From: Nymphaea colorata
Lineage: Eukaryota; Streptophyta; Magnoliopsida; Nymphaeales; Nymphaeaceae
NCBI RefSeq assembly: GCF_008831285.2
Contig: NC_045148.1
Location: forward strand, 21,571,002-21,635,001
Length of the DNA stretch: 64,000 bases
Direction: 5' to 3'
Shown here: in pieces, positions 9,701 through 19,760 of the stretch
Position numbering within the stretch: the first letter of the stretch is position 1
How the letters are laid out: each line of letters starts with the position of its first letter
The notes under the pieces: model-generated
Told to the model about the DNA's origin: nothing
The model's database searches: none
Seen by the model: the letters and a program-made list of their open reading frames with translations, nothing else
Made by a program: the position numbers and the translations under genes

Positions 9701-9967
9701 GAAACCTGCAAGAAAAGTCCTACGGAAAACGATAATCGAAAACCTTACCTAACTATGAGAGAGAGAAAGAGAGTTGTGGACAAATCTAGGGTTTTGTGAA
9801 TGGATCCCGAGCCCTGCAAGTTCGATTCCGATGAAATCAACCCGCTGGTGAGATCAGTAACGGTAGAAACTAGGGCTCACAGAACTAGCAAGAGAGAGAA
9901 AGGGGAAAGATGGAATAAGGAAGAAGAAAAGACAAGAGCGGGGACGATGTCGTCAGACCTAGCCATC
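9701..9967 (-). promoter_or_regulatory. Promoter/5' leader of the unidentified gene (left)
   Basis: On the minus strand this holds a pyrimidine-rich stretch, an AAACCCTAG telo-box-like motif, a CT-rich leader ending CATAGTTAG with a following GTAAGG donor, and TTGCAGG acceptor-like text just before the PIF insertion. That order (CT-rich promoter, telo-box, leader intron) is typical of plant housekeeping promoters. The opposite strand has an ATG at 9800 (MDPEPCKFDSDEINPLV) that stays open into the spacer. I regard it as probably incidental, although a head-to-head gene cannot be excluded. Confidence 0.35.
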
Positions 9968-10669
9968 AGCATCCAGGGAGCCCGACAATTTTTTGCATTT
10001 AAAAAAATTAAATACGACAAAAAACGTGAAACGAAGGTTTGCTTCTTTCTCTCTTGCATGGATAAATTTAGCTTATTACAGTGGAATCGGCTAAAGGTTA
10101 TGAAATTGAACCAGGCATGTACTTGGATTTGAATTCTGATTCGAATACGAATGAGAAAAATTCATACCCAAAATTTTCATCCCAAATCAGATTTCAAAGT
10201 CTAAATCCAGTCCGAATCTGATTTTTATATAAGTCTGTATCTAAAACAGAATTTTGAACCCAATCCAAATGATTTTCAAAATGTAAAGCACTGAATGTAA
10301 TTGGTTATTTAAAACTAAATTTGACCTAAATCTGAATTTGAATCTGATTAGATATTTATGTATATCTAAATCTTAATCCGATTGAATGACATTTTTTAAA
10401 TATGAAAGTAGTCTAATTCCTAATTAAATATTATTTTTTCCTCATATGTTTTTTTTTAAGGGACGGTTTGGGTGGATATCTGATGTAAGTTGGAAGACAA
10501 AAATGCCTTGAAAATTAATAGAAAAAAAAGTTACCCTTCACTTGGTATGAATTTAGTAATCAAGCCCTCGAATACACAAAAGCAAGAGGTGTCATTGGTA
10601 GTGCACGACAAAGCCAGTACTGGGCTGACAGGGAGACCTGAATTTGGGAGTTTAGACTTTAGAGGTCAT
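9968..10669. repeat. Spacer start with degenerate ATCCRAATC-type dispersed repeat
   Basis: 10120-10440 is one copy of a dispersed repeat rich in AATCTGAATTTG / AATCCAGTCCGAATC words, also at 24660-24995, 40365-40770 and 42319-43140. It includes the shared phrase ATTTTCAAAATGTAA. 10470-10669 has an unassigned short open frame. No gene is recognised. Confidence 0.5.
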
Positions 10670-11620
10670 GTCATTGATATTGCTAGTAGAAAGCGATAAC
10701 AGCATTTCATTCATTTTGTTGGCCAATTCATTGCCAAATGTCTTTACCAAATAAAAAGCTCATCCAAAGTTTCGTCGACCATCTGAGACAGTGTAGTGGA
10801 CTTATGATCCATTAGAGTGCCGAATTTCCTAGCCAATCTATTGTCTCCCTCAAGCCTAAATTGTACTATCACCCCTGCTTCAATTTGACACCCTAACACT
10901 CAAAATAAACATAGCTGACATTGTCATTGTGCATATATAAAAACAATAGCAAAGTTAAAATAATTATTCAAACATCATAGTGCTTAAGGCAGTCACTTTT
11001 TCCATTTAAGTGTTAAAAAAACAGCAAAATCCACCAAAAATAAAAGATACAATTTGTACAACCAAAAGCCTCATTCAGTGGGTTGCACATATGAACATGA
11101 GCATGTAGATAGACATTTATACGCATTGATAGAACAAGAAAAAAGACAGAATGTAGGTAGCTTGCGAGCTTTAGACACCTAGTAGTTGAGTGAATAAACT
11201 ATAATAAATGCAGAAAAGTTCATCTAACTTAAAGAAGGTCCAAACTTTGACAAGTTATGATATTTGGTAATCCATATACAAGAATTTTGAAAGTGGAATG
11301 GAAGGAGGAAGGGTTTCGAAAAGGGTGGACCTTCTCGGGTTTCTGATAATCGATCTCTCCCCGGTAAATCCTTGACGACAAGATTGTGGGTGGAAATCTA
11401 TGGTTCTCATCATCAAGATTCAGAAGTGGATGTTGAGGAACTCTCAATTCAGATGATAAATGGAACACCAATAATCAAGATCTCTTCAAGGGTTTCGGAA
11501 AAGACGAAGCAACCCTTTCGTTGGACTATGATTGGCTGTTTTATTGGAGACTTACAGAAGAAGAGCAATGTATATGCTTGCATTGCTAATGACCTGAGAA
11601 ATCCCAACTTTAGATAAAAA
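10670..11620 (+). pseudogene. LINE-ORF1-like (DUF4283) segment with 5' flank
   Basis: 11372-11617 reads DVEELSIQMINGTPIIKISS then FRWTMIGCFIGDLQKKSNVY on the plus strand. This resembles the N-terminal DUF4283 start of plant LINE ORF1 proteins (the R-W-x-x-x-G-x-F segment). The whole interval, including about 700 bases of upstream DNA, is repeated in inverse orientation at 50220-51180, for example TCAAGATTCAGAAGTGGAT against its near-complement at 50350-50370. The coding part is cut off at about 11620 by the tandem array. Confidence 0.5.
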
Positions 11621-11629
11621 TATATCCTA

Positions 11630-14290
11630 TTGATTAATCTATATGCTTGCATTCACTATTGATTGATTTAGTGAATTGAAATCACAAGTTTGTATGAAAA
11701 TGAATGAGATTCAAGTAATTCATTAAGTAATTCATACAAACTTGTGATTTCAATTCACTCAATCAATCAATATGGATGTGACAACAAGTTAAGCACAATT
11801 AATTAATAATGCATGATCAAATGAATCACTTAAATCTTACTCGCATTGATACGAACTTGTGATTTAAATCCTTTAAATCGTTCACTATAAATGTGACAAG
11901 TTCAACTCATTGGACTAACTAGAAGGCATAAAAGTAATGCATTGATCCAATTTGTCTTCTATGAACTTGTGATTATGATCATTGAAATCTTTCATTATAG
12001 ATATAATAACAAGCGAAACACATTAGGTTAACTATAGGGCAAAAGATGAATCACTCGAATGTCATTTATTTTCTTACAAAGTTGTGATTTCAATACACCA
12101 ATTCATTAAATATGGATGTAATAACAAGTTAAGCACATTCAATTAAGTATGCATAATCAAATGAATAACTTAAACACCACTCGTATTGTTACAAACTTGT
12201 CATTTCAATCACTTAGATCATTCACTATAGGTGTAACTATAAGCTAATGTATAGATCTCATTTATATCCATATAAACTTCTGATTTTAATCATTTAAATC
12301 ATTCATTAAAGATGTAACAATGAGTGAAATACATTAGATAAGCTATAACATATTAAATGAATTGTTTGAATCTAATTTATTTTCATACAAACTTATGATT
12401 TCAATCCACTAAATCATTCAATACAGATGTAACAACAAGTTAAGCACATTTAATTATAAATGCATGATCAAATGAATCACTTAAATCATTAATATTGACA
12501 CAAACTTGTGATTTCAATTCTTTAGATCGTTCAATATAAATGTAATATTAAGTTCAACTTATTGGACTAACTGCAAGGATCAAAGTAATGCGATCCCATT
12601 TATATCCGTATGAACTTGTGATTTCAATCATTTAAATTATTCATTATAAATGTAATAACAAGTGAAACACATTAGGTTAACTATAAAACACCAAATTAAT
12701 CACCCGAATCTCATTCATTTTCATACAAACTTGTGATTTGAATCTACTAAATCATTTAATATAGACATAACAACAAGTTAAACACATTCAATTAAGTTGT
12801 GTGATCATATGAATCACTTAAGTCTCACTTGTGTTGGTACGAACTTGTGATTTCAATCCTTTAGATCATTCACTATAGAAGTAACAACAAGTTCAACTCT
12901 TTGGATTAACTACAAGGGACCAAAGTGACGCATAGATCCCATTTGTATCCATATCAACTTGTGATCTAAATCATTTAAATCATTCATTATAGATATAATA
13001 ACAAGAAAAACACATTAGATTAGCTATAGGGGACCAATTAAATGACCTGAATCTCATTCATTTCCATATGAACTTGTGATTCCAAACTACTAAATCAATG
13101 AATATGTATGTAACAACAAGTTAAGCACATTCATAAAAGTGATCAAATGAATCACATAAATTCCACTCATATTGATACGAACTTGTGATTTCAATCTCTT
13201 AGATCGTTCACCGTAGATGTAACAACTAGTTCAACTCATTGGACTACCTACAAAGGATCAAAGTAATCCATAGATACCATTTATGTCATATAAACTTGTG
13301 ATTTCAATAATTTAAATCATTCATTACAGACATAATAACAAGTGAAATACATTAGATAAACTATAACATATTAAATGAATTACTTGAATCTAATTTATTT
13401 TCATACAAACTTTGATTTCATTCCACTAAATCATTTCAATCCTTTAGATCGTTCACTATAGATGTAACAACAAATTCAACTCATCGGACTGACTACATTT
13501 GTTCAAAGTAATGCATAGATTCCATTTGTATCCATATGAACTTGTGATTTCAATTATTTAAATCATTCATTATAAATGTAATAACAAGTGAAGTACACTA
13601 TATTAAGTATAAGGGACCAATTTAATGACTTGACTCTCATTCATTTTCAAACAAACTTCTTATTTCAAACCACTAAGTCATTCTATACGTATGTAACAAC
13701 AAGCTAAGCACATTCAATTAAATATAAGTGATCAAATATATGTAATAACAAGTGAAAATGAATCACTTAATCTCTCAATTAAATACAAGTGATCAAATAT
13801 ATGTAATAACAAGTGAAACACAATAGGTTACCTATAAGACACCAAATGAATCACTCAAATCTCTTTAATTTTAATACAAACTTGTGATTTGATCTACTAA
13901 ATCATTTAATATAGACGTAACAACAAGTTAAGCACATTCAATTAAGTATGCTTGATCAAATGAATCACTTAAATCCCACTCGTATTGATACGAACTTGTG
14001 ATTTCAATTCATTAGATCGTTCACTATAGATGTAACAACAAGTTCAACTTATTTAACTAACTTTAAGCGATCAAACTAATGAATAGATTCATTTATATCC
14101 ATGTAAACTTGTGAGTTTCAATCATTTAAATCATTCATCATAGATGTAATAACAAGTGAAACACATTAGATTGACTATAAGGGATCAAATGAATTACTTG
14201 AATCCCATTCATTTTCATACAAACTTGTTATTTCAATTCACTAAATCGATCAATATGGATGTAACAACAAGTTAAGCACATTCAATTAAG
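11630..14290. repeat. Tandem array, ~340 bp higher-order unit of three ~113 bp subunits
   Basis: The phrase ACAAACTTGTGATTTCAAT recurs roughly every 110-115 bases. A distinctive phrase, ACAACAAGTTAAGCACATTC, recurs only every third subunit: near 11775, 12115, 12425, 12766, 13107, 13690, 13913 and 14257. This gives a higher-order period near 340 with some irregular steps (310, and a rearranged area around 13400-13800). The subunits differ in their endings: GTTAAGCAC, GTTCAACTCATTGGAC and GTGAAACACATTAGRTTA. AT content is high and no ORF is plausible. Confidence 0.9.
11661..11768. repeat. 38 bp inverted repeat at the array edge
   Basis: 11661-11698 is the reverse complement of 11731-11768 with one mismatch, separated by 32 bases. 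The arms are array subunit sequence (CAAACTTGTGATTTCAATTC and its complement). The first subunit is therefore flipped relative to the rest, forming a potential hairpin exactly at the array boundary. Confidence 0.8.
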
Positions 14291-14654
14291 AACTAGATCT
14301 AGATTTGTCATGAATTATCATCCCAGATTGAGGTAGGGCTTGGCTTGGAAGTTTAGATTTAAATTCAGATGAGTTCGAAAATATAGTGAATAACCAAATT
14401 AGAGAGTAATTGGATCAGAACTGCGATAAATTGAAGTATTTAGACCCAGAATTGTCGAAAATAATTGTGAAAATGCTAGATATATACGAAACTTGAAAAT
14501 TTTGGGGTAATTACAAGGTTCTGCCAATTTATTTTGGATCCTATGGAATATCAATGGGGATCTGTCAATAGAATGTTAGGATTCTTCAAAGCTACATTCA
14601 CTATGGTCTAATCTTCAAAGTTCAAACCATCCAAGAACAAAGAAGTTCATATAC
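14291..14654. other. No recognisable gene
   Basis: AT-rich single-copy-looking DNA between the tandem array and the copia fragment. I see no ORF or motif. Confidence 0.3.
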
Positions 14655-15058
14655 ATGGCGATGCGAACGGAGCTGAATGCCCAAATGATCGATCGATGGT
14701 CAACATTTATGCAGCCTTCTTGCGACCAAATCTTGTTGCAGAAAGTTCAAAAAAACAGCAAGTTGTTTCTCAATGTAGCATAGAGGCCGATCGAATGTCA
14801 TGCAGTGGCCAACATAGCAGAAGATGCAACGTGGTAGCATATTTATAGTTGAACTTGGAATAAGAACAAAAAAACATAGCAGCCATTCCAACTTTTTCAT
14901 AATAGAAGGCAGCACATTAAAGTGGATGTTCATTTTGTTAAGGACAAAGTTGCTCAAGGCACTATTGTTGTGAGACGAACATCATCCAAAGAACAGATTG
15001 CAGATGGGCTTACAAAAACCATTAAGCTCTCATGACTATCATGTTAATCAAAGCAAGG
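14655..15058 (+). pseudogene. Ty1/copia RNase H fragment
   Basis: On the plus strand: GDANGAECPNDRSM, then SSKKQQVVSQCSIEAD (copia pattern S-S-K-K-Q-x-V-V-S-x-S-S-x-E-A-E), AEDATW and NPTF. After a one-base T insertion it continues HNRRQHIKVDVHFVKDKV and VVRRTSSKEQIADGLTKTI. The H-I-x-V-D-x-H-F and Q-x-A-D-x-x-T-K motifs are the signature end of the copia polyprotein. Only the RNase H end remains. The LTR that should follow is not recognisable. Confidence 0.8.
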
Positions 15059-15073
15059 TTAACATAGGAGCAT

Positions 15074-15281
15074 CTAGGGGCTTATCCAAAAATTTTTCAT
15101 GAGGGGGGTCTGAATTAAAGTTTCTAAATTTTAACTGGGACCAAAATACCATTTTCCAAAATTTTTATATAGAACAAGTGAATTTTTTTAAATTTACATA
15201 TAATTTTGGTTTTTTCAAAAAAATTGAAGTAGGGCAATGGCCCACGCAGGCCCCCCTTGTCCCTGCCGCTAGGAGCATCCA
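15074..15281. mobile_element. hAT-like MITE remnant (GGGGC...GCCCC type)
   Basis: Contains TTTTTCATGAGGGGGGTC, an AT-rich core with TTTACATATAATTTT, and a GC-rich end CCCCCTTGTCCCTGCCGC. This matches the better-preserved copy at 59050-59206, the copy at 26046-26206, and the cores at 6570-6690 and 21085-21165. The ends here are degraded. Confidence 0.55.
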
Positions 15282-17654
15282 TATGGGTCCAGCACCTAAG
15301 GGTTTGGTACCTTTTTCTTAGACAAAAATACCAAACTCGCTGCCCCAATGACTGCCATTTGAGAGAGAAAGTTGTGTGCGCAGTGCGCACGTTACATGGT
15401 AAACGATGGATGGACATTTTGGTCATTTGTTAAAAAAAGAAATGTGAACTATAGTCTTTTTACTTTTTTCATTTCCATTTTTGTCTTTACGAAAGTTTTT
15501 TTCAGTGTGAATTAAGGGTATTTTAGTCATCATCAACCAAACTTGCACATGAAAATTTGTGCACCAGTATGGCGCATATAACCAGTCAGCTATTTGATGC
15601 TTTCCTTCTCAGTTTAGATGGTATTATTTGTTCACTGCATGAAGTATTGTAGCATTTCTTGGACAATCCATGGCATGATGTATCTTCTTCTGTGACATAC
15701 GGGATACTCAATTACTCCATAGCAGGACGCCACCACAGTATTATGGATGCTTGATGATTTGAGCCAACTCTGGTTCACTCTTGACGTCTCTTAGTTAAAC
15801 TCGGATCGAGCTCAACTCATCTAATAAATGAGTCGTGTCTGGGTTAAAGTTAAGTAAATGAGTAGAGCTCAAGCTTGGCAAGCTCCATTTACATAAACTT
15901 GAGTAAGATCAAGACCAATAAGATAAGGTGTAAAAGATAATTTGCAATATCATCACGACAATAAACAGCAACATCGGATTCCCCCTTGCTAGCAAGTTCC
16001 AACTCTCAAATTCTAATCTGGCCGTTCCTACTCATGTTCAAATTGAATTTTCTTTTCTTCTTTTTTAAATATTGTCCGGCTAAGCTCCAGCCCAATTTTT
16101 GCCTGAGTTTAGTATCTGCAGTTTGAGTTCGAGCTAGTCCACTCAATGCTTGTCTTGAGTGTTCGAGCCAAGTTCGATCTTGGCTTTTGAGACAAGAACA
16201 AATTAGAGCTGGCTCACCTTGGCTCGAACCTGCCATTCTTGGCAGTGCCTTTGTTTTGAAAGGAAAAAAGTTGGTAAAAGTGACTTGTTTAAAGCGTCTT
16301 CAAGTTCGAATCTAATTAATGTTTAAAGACCACTAACAAACAGGGTCACGAGTGGAAGTTGCTTGGTTCCGAGGGTTTGTGCGAGCTTTACAATTTAAAA
16401 AATTAAGATTCTCTTCTTTTTAAACGTGGTGTACTTATATGGAAGAAGGTGTACTTGGATATAATTTTTTAACTTTTATGAAGTGTATTTATGTGCTTGT
16501 AATGTGTTTGTCTCCAGTTTATATTTGCGCTCAAAATTTGACTGTACAGCATCATTTAGAATATATAATTAAGTACTTAGCCTTAGAGTCAGTGTTTCTA
16601 CAATCTGTTTTAAAATCTTTATTTTGGTCGTGACTTTTTTTCTGGTCGAATTATAGTAATTACTTTTCATACTTAATTTAGATTATTAAGCTTACAAATA
16701 GGACTCATGATTTCAAAATTTATTGCACAATTTAATATGGCACCACTTCTTCTAGTTCAAAAATGCAGTTAGTATTTTTGTATGTGCCAATTGTAGCTGT
16801 GCATGATTAAATTTAGACTAGGAGAAGGGTGAGCTTGAGGGGCTGTTCGGTAAAAGTAACACCAAGTTGTTGTTTCACTAACTTGCCCAATTGTTGCATG
16901 AATATACTCCATTTTTTCAAGCAGATTTATGGGATAATAACAATGTATCATTGTTGAGTCCTAAAAAACAGAATCCAAAACATGTCAGGGATTTTAGTAG
17001 TTGAAGGGACAGCTTGGCTTCCAACCTAGAACTTGCACTAACGATTTGGAAGTAGTGTTGACACGAGTCGAGCCGAGCCGAGCCCAAGTTTGGCCAGCTA
17101 GAGCTCGGCTTGACTCTTGGTTTGGTCAGCTTGAGGTCGGCTCAAACTCGAGTCGAGCTTTGCAATGGTAGCTCGAGCGTGACTCGACCAATTGTATTTG
17201 AGCTCGAGATTGACTCGACCGGCTTGTTTAACTCGATTAATTGCTTGTTCTAGTCTTCCATATGCTTCATGGAAAAGGGTGACATTGCTTCATGTATGAA
17301 ATATGGAAGAAGACAGTAGTAGCAGAAGGTTGCTAAGGAAAAGGAACAATCATAAGTTACAAAAATCTAAAAAAAGAAAAAAAACAACCTTCCGCCTGAA
17401 GACCTAGAATTGGTTTCAGTCTCAAAAACACCTGGAGGTTTGGGTAAGAACCCTCGCTAAGAGCAAGGGGTTGAGAGAATACAGACCTTTTTGCTCAAGC
17501 GAGGGTTTGAGGGAGGACAAGCTCACTCGAAGAGGTTAGAGAGAAAACAGACATTCGGTGGGTTTCAGAAACCCTTCCTCGTTTTGCTTGAATGACCAGT
17601 CGCTTCTCCTCACTTTCTTCCTGAGCCATTCTGGTTTTCTTTTCCTGGTGGCTA
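15282..17654. other. Gene-empty spacer with GAGCTCG-type MITE remnants
   Basis: No gene is recognised. 15780-15950, 16080-16240 and 17045-17240 are rich in GAGCTCGA / CGAGTCGAGC words of the hAT-type MITE family best seen at 42392-42790. All are incomplete here. The remainder is AT-rich. Confidence 0.45.
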
Positions 17655-17689
17655 GGTCTGATGACATTGTCCCTGCTCTTTTCTTTTCT

Positions 17690-17919
17690 TCTTCCTTATT
17701 CCATCTTTCCCCTTTCTCTCTCTTGCTGGTTCTGTGAGCCTTAGTTTCTACCGTTACTGATCTCACCAGCGGGTTGATTTAATCGGAAACGGAACTTCGC
17801 AGGGCTCGGGGTCCTTTCTCGAAACCCTAGATTTTTCCACAACTGTCTCTCTCTCTTTCTCATAGTTAGGTAAGGTTTTCGATTATCGTTTCCGTAGGAC
17901 TTTTCTTGCAGGTTTCTTA
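17690..17919 (+). promoter_or_regulatory. Promoter/5' leader of the unidentified gene (right)
   Basis: On the plus strand: a CT-rich stretch, CGAAACCCTAGATTTTTCC, then a CT-rich leader ending CATAGTTAG with GTAAGG as a donor, and TTTTCTTGCAG as an acceptor. The PIF element follows directly at 17920. The left-arm copy is the complement. Function is inferred from composition only. Confidence 0.35.
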
Positions 17920-19248
17920 CAGCCTGTTTGGTTGGAGGGAAGGGAAGGAAAGGGAGGGATTGAGCAATCCCTCCTCTGTTTGGTTGGCTAATTAGAAAGG
18001 AGCGAAAGGGAGGGAAAGGGGAAAAGTGTGTTTGGTTGGGAAGGGAGGGAAAGGAAAGGGAAGGAAAGGGAGCGACAGTGTAGTGTAAATGCAATCCCTC
18101 TCAAATCGGACGGATTGGGAAGGAAAGGAAAGGAGAAGGTAGCAAAAGTGTTGACTGCCCACAATACCCCTTCAATGTTTTTTTCTTCAACAAAAAAAAG
18201 GAGGAGGAAGAGCCGAGGCCTCCTCCCCTACAGAGTGAGAAACAGGCCGCTCGTCCCTACCGGACCTCCTCCTCCTTTCTAAACACCCATTTTCTGATGG
18301 TACGTTCTTTTCTTCTTCTTCTTCTTCTTTGAGGCCTCCTCCCCGGCCTCTTCTTCTTCTTCTTCTTTGTTTTCATTATTTATTTATTTTTTTGTGGCGA
18401 CGGAGACCGGACCTCCTCCCCATCCTGTCTCTCTTCTTCATGGCGATGGAGGCAGGTGGTCGCTGCCAAGAGGGCGGTCACCAGCTGCCCCTATTTCAGC
18501 AGCAGGGAGGGCCCGGTGGCCCTTTTTCTTCTCTGTCACCTGATTTTCATAAGGAGCATCAGCAGGTGGGGGAAGGAAGAAGCAATGGCATGAAGATGAT
18601 GGTGAAGCTGGAGATGGCGATCATCCTCCACCACATGGTGCTCAACTTCCAATGGATGCCCTTTGAGCAGGGTCACCCCATCGCCTTCCCCTTTGTCGAA
18701 TTCCCCAAAGGCCTCCCCATTAGAGTCCACAAGCTTCCTGCCACCACAGTCGATTCGAATCCATGAGTGGGAATGGATTCATAAACAGCTACATCGTCTC
18801 TATCAATCTCTCCATCTCAGAGCGATGATTAGCTCTTCTTGAGAAAGCTGCACGGTTTCCTTTTTCACCCACACATACCTTGATTTTATCGCACTTGGAA
18901 AAGGATCGGTCGCCTCCAACGGTCTCTTGTTTGAGTACCAATTGAGCTAGTTTGGGAGGTATTCTCGGTTTTATCTTGCCTAATGCCTACTCGAGAAACG
19001 CATCGCATTCTTAATTTTTTAAACATCTTGATTGGGGTATTATTGTAAAGAATTATAAATTATATCCTTTCCTTTCCTCTTTGTAGTCTATACAAATGTG
19101 ATTTTAACCATTCCTTTCATTATTATCCAAACAAGCTTTTTAATCACCTCTTTCCTTTCCTTTCCATTCCATTCCTTTCCCTACCCTTTCTCTTCCCTTC
19201 CCTTCCCTCCCTTCCTTTCCCTCCCTTTCCCTCCAACCAAACATTGCG
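17920..19248. mobile_element. PIF/Harbinger-type non-autonomous element (right copy)
   Basis: Begins CAGCCTGTTTGGTTGGAGGG after TTA (17917-17919). Ends with the complement of CGCAATGTTTGGTTGGAGGG before TTA (19249-19251). It is 1,329 bp against 1,344 bp on the left, with the same polypurine/polypyrimidine subterminal tracts. It carries a single copy of the block that is duplicated on the left. No transposase. Confidence 0.65.
18566..18766 (+). pseudogene. Captured cytochrome P450 C-terminal exon (right)
   Basis: Plus-strand VGEGRSNGMKMMVKLEMAII, then FPFVEFPKGLPIRVHKLP. It is closer to the family consensus than the left copy (KGLPIRV rather than EGLPIKV). The heme-Cys position is Gly, as on the left. 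Stop at 18764-18766. The upstream open frame is low-complexity and not P450. Confidence 0.65.
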
Positions 19249-19439
19249 TTAGGGAAGTTATTTCAGAGAAGAGGGTTTTGATAGATTCTGATTTCAGCGC
19301 AGCACGTCGTTTCGTTTTGAGACTGGGGATCATACATTGAGGGATTCAGGTAACGGATTTGGTTGGTCTGTGTTGGGGAGGAGTTCGGCGACGGGGAATT
19401 CTGTTTTTCTGTGTTCGCTTTGGCTCTTGAAGCTGAAGG

Positions 19440-19760
19440 ATGAACGATAAGGGCCAGATGATGAATCGAACCTATGGAGGGTGGCACGGCGGAGGTAGCA
19501 GTGGGACGAGCATGGCTGGTAGGTATCCACAGTCTGGCCGTGCAGGCTGGAAGTCGAAGAAGATGGATATGCGGTGGAAAGGGAGCGAGGGTGCTCCAGC
19601 AGCACAACAACAGGGTGTTGTCGGTTACAACCCGCCGAGGCTTCAGTAATTGCAGACTCAGAACAGTCAGATAGCACGGTGATTCTACCCAAAGTGGAAG
19701 TTCCACAGGTTTGCACCTAATTGCCTCTCTGGTCTCTCCCTGCCCGGTGACTCATGCTAT
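19440..19760 (+). pseudogene. 5' part of unidentified plant gene (right arm)
   Basis: The ATG at 19440 begins the same MNDKGQMMNRTYGGWHGGGS N-terminus as the left arm. It runs through GWKSKKMDMRWKGSEG to NPPRLQ and a TAA at about 19648. Beyond it, FHRFAP-like text is followed by a deletion relative to the left copy, then LISGLSLPG-type text in a shifted frame. A likely leader exon ends GAGGGATTCAG with GTAACGG as a donor near 19350. The family is not recognised. Confidence 0.45.

Larger units (their letters stand above)
4360..9967 (+). repeat. Left arm of large inverted repeat
   Basis: Almost all of this interval reappears in reverse complement at 17655-23322. Anchor pairs: CAGGAACCTCACACCACTTC at 4360 with its complement near 23320; the LRR fragment (5.1-5.8 kb with 21.9-22.5 kb); the unknown gene 5' part (7.7-8.2 with 19.4-19.8 kb); the PIF element (8.35-9.70 with 17.92-19.25 kb); and ACGATGTCGTCAGACCTAGC near 9943-9962 with its near-complement at 17655-17680. 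Differences are small indels and microsatellite length. Both arms also hold GAGCTCG-type MITE remnants (4400-4520; 7040-7160) and an AT-rich MITE core at 6570-6690. Confidence 0.85.

Noticed and set aside
9800-10132. MDPEPCKFDSDEINP... frame as a gene
   Set aside because: It crosses the end of the inverted-repeat arm into unrelated spacer DNA, and the right-arm copy has a stop after the start region. The opposite strand explains the region better as a leader.
11630-14290. CRISPR-like array
   Set aside because: Units are directly adjacent with no unique spacers, and the DNA is plant nuclear; it is a satellite-type tandem array.
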